From positions 47,941,001 through 48,005,000 of the forward strand of contig CM077594.1 of the NCBI GenBank assembly GCA_039654915.1: DNA of 64,000 nt, in the 5' to 3' direction. Below the pieces are notes generated by a model. That model was given only the letters and a program-made list of their open reading frames with translations, was not told the origin of the DNA and searched no databases. Positions 1-9,361 of this stretch are shown here, in pieces. Within the stretch, counting starts at the first letter, position 1. Every line of letters starts with the position of its first letter. The position numbers and the translations under genes are program-made. This stretch comes from Aquilaria yunnanensis (lineage: Eukaryota > Streptophyta > Magnoliopsida > Malvales > Thymelaeaceae).

Positions 1-842
1 AGCCCGACGAAAAAATTGGCCCGCGAGGATGGCTCCACCATCGTATTCCCTCATGACAATCCATTGCTAATAATGGCAAGGATAGGAAACTGGGACGTCA
101 AGAGGGTACTGCTGGACGATGGGTCAAACGCAGACGTCTTGCTCTCACATTTGCTGCCAAGCTTGAGCGTATCCAGGAGTGACCTCAAGACTGTTACTTC
201 ACCCACGTTCGGCGTAGGGCCATCTGAGCTACCTGTCCTCGGGTGGATCGACCTCCCCTTGATGATGAAAGGAACTTCGGAGAAAGGAACTATTGAGTTG
301 TTCGCCTCTACCATGGCAAGGTTCATAGTCATGGACATTCCTTCGTCATACAACGCCATCCTCGGCAGACAGACACAGGGAAATTTGCACATTCACCCTG
401 ATGTAAAGTACTTGACCGTCACCTTCGCCACCAAAGAAGAAGACGCAAAGATCTTCATTGATCAAGGCGAGGTGAGAAAGGTGTTCGTCAGAGCACGAAA
501 GGCTCCAGCAAGCAACTTAGCACATGCTGTAGAAGCAAAAGAGCTGGAAAAGGGCGAGGCAGAAGATCCCACAAAAGCGGAAACAGAAGAAGTAGAGCTT
601 GTCCCAGGCCATAGTACCCAAATAGGGAAAAGCATGGCTGAAGGAGACAAGGAAAAACTTGTATCTTTTCTGCTTGCAAATAAAGATTTGTTCACCTACT
701 CGCCGAAGGACATGACAGGGGTAAACCCTCGCGTAATCCAGCATAGCCTCAAAGCGAGTCCGGAAATAAAACCTGTCCGGCAAAAGAAACGGAGCATCTC
801 AGCTCACAAAAGTGACTTCGTCAAGCCGAAGTCCAGCGTCTG
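1..842 (+). pseudogene. Element I protease region of gag-pol (5' partial, frameshifted)
   Basis: The reading frame is open from base 1, so it enters from a gag-pol outside the window. It encodes the retroviral-type aspartic protease that cuts the Gag-Pol polyprotein in the particle. The active-site triad is at bases 115-123 as Asp-Asp-Gly inside LLDDGSNADVLL, the form seen in all Tat copies here. The flap-side motif GRQTQGNLHI lies near base 361. An acidic linker (EAKELEKGEAEDP) follows the protease. A one-base deletion near 824-826, relative to elements II, V and VI, shifts the frame and gives a stop (TGA) at about 841. The domain reads intact but is cut off from RT, so this copy cannot make a full polyprotein. 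Confidence 0.85.
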
Positions 843-2432
843 ATAGACGCTAGCGTTATCCGGGAGGTAAACTACCCCGAATGGCTAAGGAACGTGGTAA
901 TCGCCACAAAAGAAGGAAGTAGAAAGCTCCGGATGTGCATCGACTTCAGAAATTTGAACAATGCTTGCCCGAAAGATTCATATCCTCTTCCGCCAATAGA
1001 CCAACTGGTAGACTCAACTACCGAGTACGGGCACCTAAGTTTCCTGGACGCTTTCAGTGGGTATCATCAGATAAGGATGGACCCTGAAGATGAAGAGAAG
1101 ACTGCCTTCATCACTGAGGGAGGAACATATTGCTATATCAGGATGCCCTTCAGACTCAAAAATGCAGGAGCCACCTACCAGAGGCTGATGAACAAGGTCT
1201 TCAAAGACCAAATGGGGAGGAACATGGAGGTGTATGTTGATGATATGATAGTCAAAAGCAAACTGCCTGGCTACCACGTTGCAGATTTAGAGGAAACCTT
1301 CCAAAAACTCAGAGCCTTCGGGATCCGCCTTAATCCTAAGAAATGCATCTTCGGGGTGACCTCGGGAAAGTTCCTTGGGTACATGGTATCCGAAAGAGGC
1401 ATCGATGCTAACCCAGAGAAGATTAAGGCTCTGCTTGAATTCCGAACTCCTGCCATAGTCAAAGACGTGCAAAGACTCACCGGAAGAATAACCTCTCTGA
1501 GCAGGTTTATTTCCAGGTACGGAGATAGGTGTCGACCCTTCTTCAAAGTCCTCACAAAGGCAGCAAAGATGGAAGGCGACCTCGGAAGGAATGGTCATCC
1601 TTGGGATGAAGATTGCCAAAAAGCCTGGGAAGAACTCAAAGTCTACTTGGCCAGCCTGCCGACCCTGCGGCAACCTCGGGAGGGAGAGCCCTTCGTGTTA
1701 TACCTCGCCGTCACGAAAAAAGCTGTGAGCTCGGTCCTCGTGAAAGAAGAAGGGCCAAAGCAATGGCCGGTCTACTATGTCAGCAAGTCCCTGCATGGCG
1801 CCGAAGTCAGGTACCCTTTGCTTCAAAAAGCTATATATGCCTTGGTAGTTGCAGGAAGGAGGCTACGGCCATACTTTCAGGCTCACCCCATTATCGTCCG
1901 AAGTACCCTGCCTCTACGGGATGTTATGAGGAAAGTGGATCATTCGGGAAGGCTTTCCAAGTGGTGTATAGAGCTTGGCGAACACGACATCACGTATGAA
2001 CCCCGAAAAGCTATAAAACCTCAGGCTTTGGCAGACTTCATCGCCGAAGTACCAAACACCGAGGAGGGACATTCATTTCTGGGCGAAGACGAGCCAGAAT
2101 GGACGTTATATGTTGACGGGGCCTCAGGATCCGAACACCAGGGAGCTGGAGTGATTATCAGAGGCCCCGAAGGCCTAGAAGTAATGAAGGCCATCAAGTT
2201 CAGTTTCAACGCCACCAACAACATGGCCGAGTATGAGGCCCTCATAGCAGGATTACGCCTGGCCAGAAAAATTGGCGTGAGAAACTTGAAAGCCCATAGT
2301 GATTCCCAGCTGGTGGTCCGGAAAATGGCAGGGGACTATGGCGCGAAAGACCCGACCTTGGCGAAATACCATGAGTTGGTAACAAAGCTTATTCAGGAGT
2401 TCGACGTCATGAAAATCGAGAACGTACCCTGA
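843..2432 (+). pseudogene. Element I reverse transcriptase and RNase H (defective)
   Basis: This segment continues pol after the frameshift. RT motifs run in order: RMCIDFRNLN, FLDAFSGYHQIRM, then MPFRLKNAG, where the usual Gly is Arg (a damaging change in a strongly conserved turn), and the catalytic YVDD at 1233-1244. The connection domain leads to RNase H, with Asp in YVDGASG near 2115, Glu in AEYEAL, and Asp in HSDSQLV. The frame ends at a TGA (2430-2432) where related copies have an Arg codon, consistent with CGA to TGA. It would copy element RNA to cDNA if intact; with a frameshift before it, a stop after it and the Gly-to-Arg change it is a pseudogene. Confidence 0.88.
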
Positions 2433-3773
2433 CGAGAAAATGCTGAGGCAGACTGCTTGGCGAAGTCCAAAACTTGCACCGAAGTGCTAAGCCACCCCAG
2501 CGTCGCGGTGTTAAGCATAGCGACCTCGGGGAAAGGATGGAAAGAACCAATCAAAACGTATCTCGCAACCAACACACTCCCCGAAGACCCCAGCGGAGCC
2601 GCAAAAGTGCGAAGGCGCTCCGGACGTTTCTTCTTAATTTGAGAAGAACTATATCGGCAAGGATATGCAAATCCACTACAGAGGTGTGTTAGTGAAGAGG
2701 ATACTGAAATGATCCTCGAAGAAGTTCACGAAGGTGCCTGTGGTTCGCACATCGGAACCGACGCCCTGGCAGCAGTGATACTTCGCCAAGGATACTTCTG
2801 GCCTACCCTGAGAAAGGACGCCAAGCAGTTCATCCGGAAATGTGGTAGTTGCCAGAGACATGCGAACATCCAAAGAACACCCTCGGAGTTCGTGACTTCG
2901 GCAGACTATCCTTGGCCCTTCGCAGTTTGGGGCATAGATCTCATTGGGCCACTCCTAACGGCGCCTGGAGGCGTAAAGTTCTGCGTAGTAGCAGTAGACT
3001 ATTTCTCTAAGTGGGTCGAGGCAGAACCACTGACAACTATCTCGGCAAAAGAAGTGCAGAAGTTCGTATGGAAAAACATTGTATGCAGATTTGGCATACC
3101 AAGGGTACTCATAGCGGACAATGGATCCCAGTTCATAGACAAAGGATTCCAAGAGTTCATTAGTGACCTCGGGACAAAAATGCACTTCGCCCCAGTAGCT
3201 CACCCCCAAAGTAATGGGCAGGTGGAAGTATCTAACAGGACCATAAAAGATGGTCTGAAAAAGAGATTGGGAGAAGCAAAAGGGAAATGGCTAGGAGAAC
3301 TCCAAAGCGTGTTATGGAGCTACCGAACAACACCCCGAAGAGCCACAGGGGAAACGCCTTTTTCACTCGTCTTCGGTACAGAGGCCATCATCCCTGTCGA
3401 AGTAGTACAACCGTCAATACGAGTCCAAGTGTTTGATGAAAAAGGAAATGACCTCAGCCTGAGAACCAAGCTCGACCTCATCAGCGAACACAGAGAAGTA
3501 GCCGAGCTGAGAAGAAAAGCTTTCCAGCAAAGAGTGGCAGCAACCATAAACCTACGCGTCAGGCCAAAAGGAATAAAGAAGGGAGACCTCATTCTCCGAA
3601 AGGCTGAATTTGCACCCCAAAAGCCGTCCCACGGGGTACTTCGCGCAAATTGGGAAGGACCCTACCTGGTACTTGCCGAAGTAGGAAAAGGAGTTTATAA
3701 GCTCGGCGATGCCGAAGGCATAGAATTAAAAAACACTTGGCACTCAGAGGCCTTGAAAAAATTCTATGCCTAA
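2433..3773 (+). pseudogene. Element I integrase (upstream stops)
   Basis: After the stop at 2432 the frame stays open to a second nonsense codon at 2640-2642, where other copies have Gly or Arg. From about 2643 it is open to the natural stop at 3771-3773. It encodes a Ty3/gypsy integrase, which inserts cDNA into chromosomes. The zinc-binding His-His-Cys-Cys domain is seen as VHEG, GSHIG and KCGSC. The catalytic D-D-E core is seen as WGIDLIGP, ADNGSQF and NGQVEVSNR. A basic C-terminal domain follows (LILRKAEFAP, GPYLVLAEV) and the protein ends in LKKFYA, as do elements II, V and VI. No chromodomain is present, as expected for the Tat lineage. Confidence 0.88.
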
Positions 3774-4081
3774 AAAGTTTGGTGGGAGAGTTGTATTGCA
3801 CAAGTTGGAAAAATTTGTCTAAGTAAAAAGTTCTGAAAAAGTACAAAACAAGAGTCTCACGAAAGCAATCGCCGAGGAAAGCAAAAGTAAGGTTTTCCGA
3901 AGTCTCTTGAGCAAATATGTTCGGGACAAAGGAAAGCAAGACTATGGTTTTCCGAAGTCTCTTGAGTGAATATGTTCGGGACAAAGGAAAGCAAAAGTAT
4001 GGTTTTCCGAAGTCTCTCGAGCGAATTATGTTCGGGACAGTGGGAAACAAAGGAATCTGGCAAAAAAACTTAGCCAAATTT
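3774..4081. repeat. Box array between converging genes, element I (three 55-bp units at 3891, 3946, 4001)
   Basis: The non-coding gap between the integrase stop and the end of the antisense gene holds three near-identical 55-bp units starting at 3891, 3946 and 4001. Each carries a core that starts CCGAAGTCTCTTGAGC and ends ATGTTCGGG, so its ends (CCGAA and TTCGG) can pair. Units differ mainly in the tail of the repeat. Subrepeats in the 3' untranslated region are a known habit of Tat-lineage elements. Nothing else is recognisable between 3774 and 3890. Confidence 0.8.
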
Positions 4082-7000
4082 TTATCTATTGAGCCAAAGA
4101 GTGCTTACATAGAAGAAAGTTGCTGAAAGACTACAAAAAAGAAGAAGAAAATGAAGACAAAAGGCCCTAGTACTAAGGAACCTCGGCGTCTTGAGAACTG
4201 CCAGCCTCTGTGCTTTTGTCAGCAGCCTTCGGGGCCAGGAGAGAATGAGGCATTTCAAGTGCTCGATCTTGGACCAAGTCCACCGAGGCTCCTTGGGGAT
4301 GTTCATGCCTTCCAGGAAGGAGAGGTCAAAATTTGGGAACTTCTGCAGAATTTGGTACCGAACAAGATAGAAGCCATCTTGAAAGCCCAACTTCGTCATA
4401 TCATCGGACTCCCGCTTCTTGACCGCCAAATCCGCATAGTTCTTCTCCAGAACCGCGTAATCCTTCTCCAAATCCTTGAACTTTCTCTTCAATGCCTTCA
4501 TCTTCTTCTTCTCTTCTGAAGGCTTCTTCAGAGATGCGACCTCGGCTTCGAGCTGGGCCTTTTCCTCGAGCGTCTTCGCAAGGATTACGTCACTTTCTGA
4601 CTTATCATTTTGAATCGTTTCTACGATCGAAGTTAGCTCCGCCATCTGAGAGCCGATGTCGGAAAGTTTCTGGGAGGTGCCTTTCTCAAGTTCCTCTTTC
4701 TCTTTTATGAACCCCTCCCGAAGTTCAGCAATTTCCTTCTCTGAAGACTGCTTCAGCTGAGCATTGTCGGCAGCCAACACCGAACACTGGGCCTTCATCT
4801 TGGTGTAAAGGTCCCAGAGTGACGCCCTCCTTTCTGACTCTCGCGCCACCCGAACACGGAGCAACCCGTCATACCCCATCAGCTGCAAAAAAAGTAAACA
4901 AAGGGAAAATGATGCTAAGTAAAAAGCAAAGGCGAAATTGGCTCTGAGGAAACAGTGAAGCGTACCTGGGCGGCATGTTCAGTGAGTTTGGCGGCCAAAG
5001 AGTTGTCGCCTGGGTAAGCCGCCGTAAGGGCCTTGTAAGAGGCCTCAGTAAGCACCCCTTTGCACATCTGCCTGGCCATCTCGGGACAATCCTCGGAGTA
5101 CATATTCATGTCCTCCATGAACGTCCAGAAGGGCTCTTTTGGAACTTTCCCTGCTGGGACTTTGGCATCCCGAAGGGCCTTCCTGCGGGCGTGTTCGGCA
5201 ACCCAGTCAGGAGCGGCCACCTCCGCTACACAACAAGGCAGAAAACCCTTAAGGATTTACAAGAGAAAAAAATGTTCTTCGACAAAGTACAAACCTGCTG
5301 GCACCTCGGTAACGTCGTCGCCAAGAATCGACGTGCCTCAGTAGAGATCCCCTTGTGATAGCCAAAGGCTATCGCCTCAATCTGGCCGAACACCCTGCCA
5401 CAACGATGGCCAGAAGAACTGGCGCTTCCCGGGAACAGGTGGAATCATGCACCTCGGGAGATAGCCGGAGAGCTCCGAGCCTCGGCACGCCAGTAAAACT
5501 TGAGGACACTATTCGCCCCCCAAGGTTGTGAACAGCGCGCCTTCGGAAAAGTGGCACCAGACATTGCTGCCCGAACATGATATCCCCGAAGGCGGAACCC
5601 CCTGGAACTGGGAACCCCCGAACTGAGGGTATGCTTCCCGAAGAGGCTCTGTCCGAACTAAAGGACGACCTCGCCCAGGGACCTCGGGAGTACGGCAGGA
5701 GCATTTAAGGAAGCATTTAAGGAAGCCTCTGACACGTCCCACCACAGACGTAAAAAGCCGCCCTGACGCGCAGACGCCATCAGAATCACATCATGGCCCA
5801 TCTCAGCACAAGGCTCGAGGCCATTTGGTTACCAACTATCTGTCCCCTACGCCCAGAAGTTCAGGAGCATCCGACCGCAGACGTGTCATGATCTAAACGG
5901 GCTAGGTATTCTTATATATACAGGAAATAAATACTTGACAGGAGGTCGGTTGGCCGGAGATACAGCTCCCACACTCTGAGAAAATACCAGGCGAGACTTT
6001 TCTGCCTTTCTCTTTGAGCTAATGACTTTCTCCTTTTTCCGGCCACCACTGACTTGGGCATCGGAGGCTCCCCCCCCGGAAAAACACTCCGGGGGCCTCC
6101 TAACCCTGTTTACCAGCTTTTCAGGTACTCTCCTTGGGGCGATCCACCTTCCAGGCGTTCTTCCTCCTAGAAGTCTCTTCAACAGTCATCATGACTCACA
6201 ACGATGAGGCCCCAGGCCATCACCTTGCCTTTTATTTGGCGCCGTTCCTCGGCAGAAGGGGTCTCTTCCCCATCGCCCTCCAGAAGAGCATGCGAAGGCG
6301 TGGGGCTTTGAGGAAGGACGTCGGAAGAAGGGATGTCGACAGAAGGAACCTCGGGCAAAGGGGCAGCAGGGTCTTCGGGCTCCTCACCTACCTCCTCCGG
6401 AATTTGCGGAAGAGAGGAAAGAGCAACTTTCTTTGCCCGTTTGGAAGGAGGGCCGGCCGAAGTCTGCTTCCGCCTCCGAGAGGCGGCCTTCTTTGTCTGT
6501 TCGCCCCTCTCGGCCTGCTCGGTAAAAAGAGCCTTGTAGAAGGCAGCCGCGTCGTCGCCCATCTCTGAAAAGAGAAAAAGAAGATCAGTGTAAGTCCAAG
6601 ATGAAGTTATGAAGGGAAAAATGAGAAAGTAACTTACTCTCATAAAAAGACTCATAAGTCTCATTCCCCCGAAGGAGTTTCACGAGCCAGGAGTCCTTCC
6701 CCGAAGAAGCCGGTTTCGGCATGTTGAGGTCTGTCTCATGCTCCTTTACCACCTTGAGTTCCCGAAGGACCTCTTCGGTCATGAGCCTCCAGTTGATCGG
6801 AAAGGGGTAAAGGGCACGAGGAGAGACCTCGGCAGCCCAGTCAGAGACGGCCCAGATGCGCCTGTCGAAGTCCTCAAAGATAGGTGCTACGTCGGTGTCT
6901 AGCAGTATCTTCGGGTCAACAACATCCATCTTGAGCCTCCCCTGAGCCCACTTGGTCGGGACGTGCGACCAAGTCTCCGACTTCTTCAGGAAAAAGAATT

Positions 7001-7469
7001 TTTGTTGCCACCCTCGTCAGCTGTCTTTGGTGGCGAAGGTGAACGTATACTTTTTGCTCCCGGATCCCCGAGGTAGCATAAAGTAGAAGCCACCCTTTAG
7101 GACCACGAAGAGCTTGTAGTACTGGAGAAAAACTACAAAGTGAGGTTTTATTTTGAAAATGCCGCACATACAGAGGAAGGCGTTGAAATAGCAGTACGAG
7201 TTCGGTGGGAGTTGGTTAACGGCAATGCCATGGAAGTTGCAGAACGCGCTAACCATCTCCGGGGGGGGATACCGAAGTCCGGCCTTCAGTTGGGCTCAGA
7301 AAACGGTGATTTCATCACTTTGGTTGGAGAAAGGAAATTGGTCAGGACGGGGCAACCTCGTCACAGAGTAAGAGGGTAAGAAAAACTTTTTCTTCCACTT
7401 CGCTAGTTTTGCCGGAGTAGTGCAGCAGGGGTGAGAAAGAAGAGGTTGCCAACTCTCGGGAACAAGCAT
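4082..7469 (-). pseudogene. Element I antisense gene (four exons, broken, split by a solo LTR)
   Basis: Read on the minus strand from ATG at 7469 (MLVPESW). By alignment with element II the exons are 7469-6638, 6564 to 5295 (with the solo LTR 5356-6222 inside), 5225-4966, and 4882 to about 4165 or 4082. Introns are 73, 69 and 83 bp with GTAAGT, GTTTGT and GTACGC donors and AG acceptors. Exon 1 has the GGFYFMLPRG-type domain, exon 2 has basic patches (RRRK, SKRAKK), and exon 4 is a coiled coil. Damage: a Trp codon became TGA near 7017, the LTR insertion splits exon 2, one base is lost near 5334, and a frameshift near 4240 alters the C-terminus. Element II separates its promoter from its ATG. 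Product function is unknown; this copy is dead. Confidence 0.8.
5356..6222 (+). mobile_element. Solo LTR of family a inside exon 2 of the element I antisense gene
   Basis: An 867-bp LTR that begins TGATAGCC and ends GGCCATCA is flanked by the 5-bp duplication CCTTG (5351-5355 and 6223-6227). The uninterrupted site is visible in element V near 30265-30275 and shows a single CCTTG-equivalent there, which proves the insertion. No internal sequence remains, so it most likely arose by recombination between the two LTRs of a complete element. A TATA box lies at 5912-5920; the upstream G-box seen in other family a LTRs is mutated here. It is close in sequence to the LTRs of element II. Confidence 0.95.
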
Positions 7470-7497
7470 GATGAAAACGAGTTCAGGAAAAACAAGG

Positions 7498-8364
7498 TGA
7501 TAGCCAAAGGCTATCGCCTCAATCTGGCCGAATACCCTGCCACAACAATGGCCAGAAGAACTGGCGCTTCCCGGGAATAGGTGGAATCATGCACCTCGGG
7601 AGATAGCCTAAGAGCTCCGAGCCTCGGCACGCCAGTAAAACTTGAGGACTCCATTCGCCCCCCAAGGTTGTGAACAGCGCGCCTTCGGAAAAGTGGCACC
7701 AGACATTGCTACCCGAATATGATATCCCCGAAGGCGGAACCCCCTGGAACTGGGAACCCCCGAACTGAGGGTAGGCTTCCCGAAGAGGCTCTGTCCGAAC
7801 TAGAGGACGACCTCGCCCAGGGACCTCGGGAGTACGGCAGGCGCATTTAAGGAAGCATTTAAGGAAGCCTCTGACACGTCCCACCACAGACGTAAAAAGT
7901 CGCCCTGACGCGCAGACGCCATCAGAATCATATCATGGCCCGTCTCAGCACAAGGCTCGAGGCCATCTAGTTACCAACTATCTGTCCCCTACGCCCAGAC
8001 GTTCAGGAGCATCCGACCGCACACGTGTCATGATCTGAACGGGCTAGGTATTCCTATATATACAGGAAATAAATACTTGACAGGAGGTTGGCGGGCCGGA
8101 TATACAGCTCCCACACTCTGAGAAAATACCAGGCGAGACTTTTCTGCCTTTCTCTTTGAGCTAGTGACTTTCTCCTTCTTCTGGCCACCACTGACTTGGG
8201 CGTCGGAGGCTCCCGCCCCGGAAAAACACTCCGGGGGCCTCCTAACCCTGTTTACCAGCTTTTCAGGTACTCTCCTTGGGGCGATCCACCTTCCAGGCGT
8301 TCTTCCTCCTAGAAGTCTCCTTAACAGTCATCATGACTCACAACGATGAGGCCTTAGGCCATCA
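7498..8364 (+). repeat. 5' LTR of element II, with promoter and gag start codon
   Basis: Begins TGATAGCCAAAGGCTATC, a perfect 7-bp stem with a 3-base loop after the first T, and ends GGCCATCA. A G-box CACGTG (8022-8027) sits about 30 bp upstream of a TATA box (CTATATATAC, about 8053-8062). Reading downstream from the expected start site, the first ATG is at 8333, inside the LTR, and it opens the gag frame. A GC-rich hairpin (CCCCGGA...TCCGGGG) lies near 8216-8236. Confidence 0.95.
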
Positions 8365-9361
8365 TTTGGCGCCGTCTGTGGGAACCCGCTCGCAGATTGC
8401 CGTCGTTGAGACTCGGCGTTCTAAGGACAAGGGACTCCCAAGGTCCTCGTCCGCGCCTGAGATACAACCGGCTGCTGAGCAGACACTCCCAGAGACTTCT
8501 ACGCCCGAGGAGGACCGCCCTCTGGTAATCACCATGAGCTTCTTGAGGGACTTTCAGCGCTCGGTCGTTGCTGAAATGACTCAGCAGATCGACCGAAGAT
8601 GGCCACAGCAGTCACGGGCCCAGAAACCCTCCTTATCAGCACGCCCTCGGGAGAGAAGCCCCAAGTCTACACACCGCAGTTTAGGAAGTGGAGAGCCTCG
8701 CGGAGAATCATCCACAGAAGATATAGCCCTCGGGAAACGGCCTGTGGGACAAACCGGGTCCAAGCGACCGAGAGTCTCACAGCGAAGCAGTTCGTCGCCC
8801 GAGGCGAGGTCCCTGACCCCTCCGCGCCGAACTCGCTCCCCGAAAAGGCGCCGTCGATCTCCCTCCCGCGAAAATGGTCCTAGCGCCACTGCGCTTATGG
8901 AAAGGATATTGGCACGGCTGGACAGAGTGGAGAAGCAAGTGACCAGAAAACCCGTTTGGGACAGGCTGTCGGGGGCATTATGCGAAGATGGCTCCCCGTT
9001 TATTCGCACCGTCGTTGAGGCAGCTATGCCAGGCGACTTCAGAGTGCCTAGGCTGGAGATCTATGATGGCCGGACTGATCCACAGGCCCATCTGACGAAG
9101 TACAGGCGGAGCATGATAATGCACGGAGCTGATGACGCTACCATGTGCAAATGCTTTGAAGTCACCCTCACGGGCCCAGCAACAGCATGGTACAATTCTT
9201 TGCCCCCAGGGACTATCACTGAGTTTCAGGAGTTGTCCACAGCCTTTACCCAACAGTTCATTGGGAGCAGGCCGACGGCCAAAATGCCTGTGCAGATGTT
9301 CGACATAGAGCAGAGAGAGGATCCGAGACTATGTCGAACGATTCAACAGGGAAGCACTTAG
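8333..9361 (+). pseudogene. Element II gag N-terminal part (8-base deletion shifts frame)
   Basis: The ATG at 8333 lies in the LTR, and the frame runs through the primer binding site (peptide HHLAPSVGT). The Arg/Ser-rich N-terminal region (RSPKRRRRSPSRE) is followed by the start of a retrotransposon Gag capsid-like domain (AHLTKYRRSM, ATAWYNSLPPG, FTQQFIGSRPTAKM). Near 9313, eight bases present in element VI (EQRNGETIRDYVERF region) are missing, so the frame ends at 9361. Gag forms the particle and packages RNA; this copy would make only a truncated Gag and no Gag-Pol unless frameshifting occurred. The next frame resumes the homologous protein. Confidence 0.85.
8367..8384 (+). other. Primer binding site of element II
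   Basis: TGGCGCCGTCTGTGGGAA starts two bases after the LTR. Its first nine bases match what is expected from the 3' end of tRNA-Asp; the rest differs, so the primer identity is uncertain. The same site is present in element VI, and with one change (GCCATC) in element V. Confidence 0.85.

Noticed and set aside
1287..1673. Long open frames antisense to RT and RNase H
   Set aside because: They shadow the conserved pol sequence in another frame and change with it; no splice or promoter signals go with them.
5369..5704. Open frame on the minus strand of the LTR, repeated in every family a LTR
   Set aside because: It runs opposite to the LTR promoter, has no recognisable domain and is conserved only because the LTRs are conserved.
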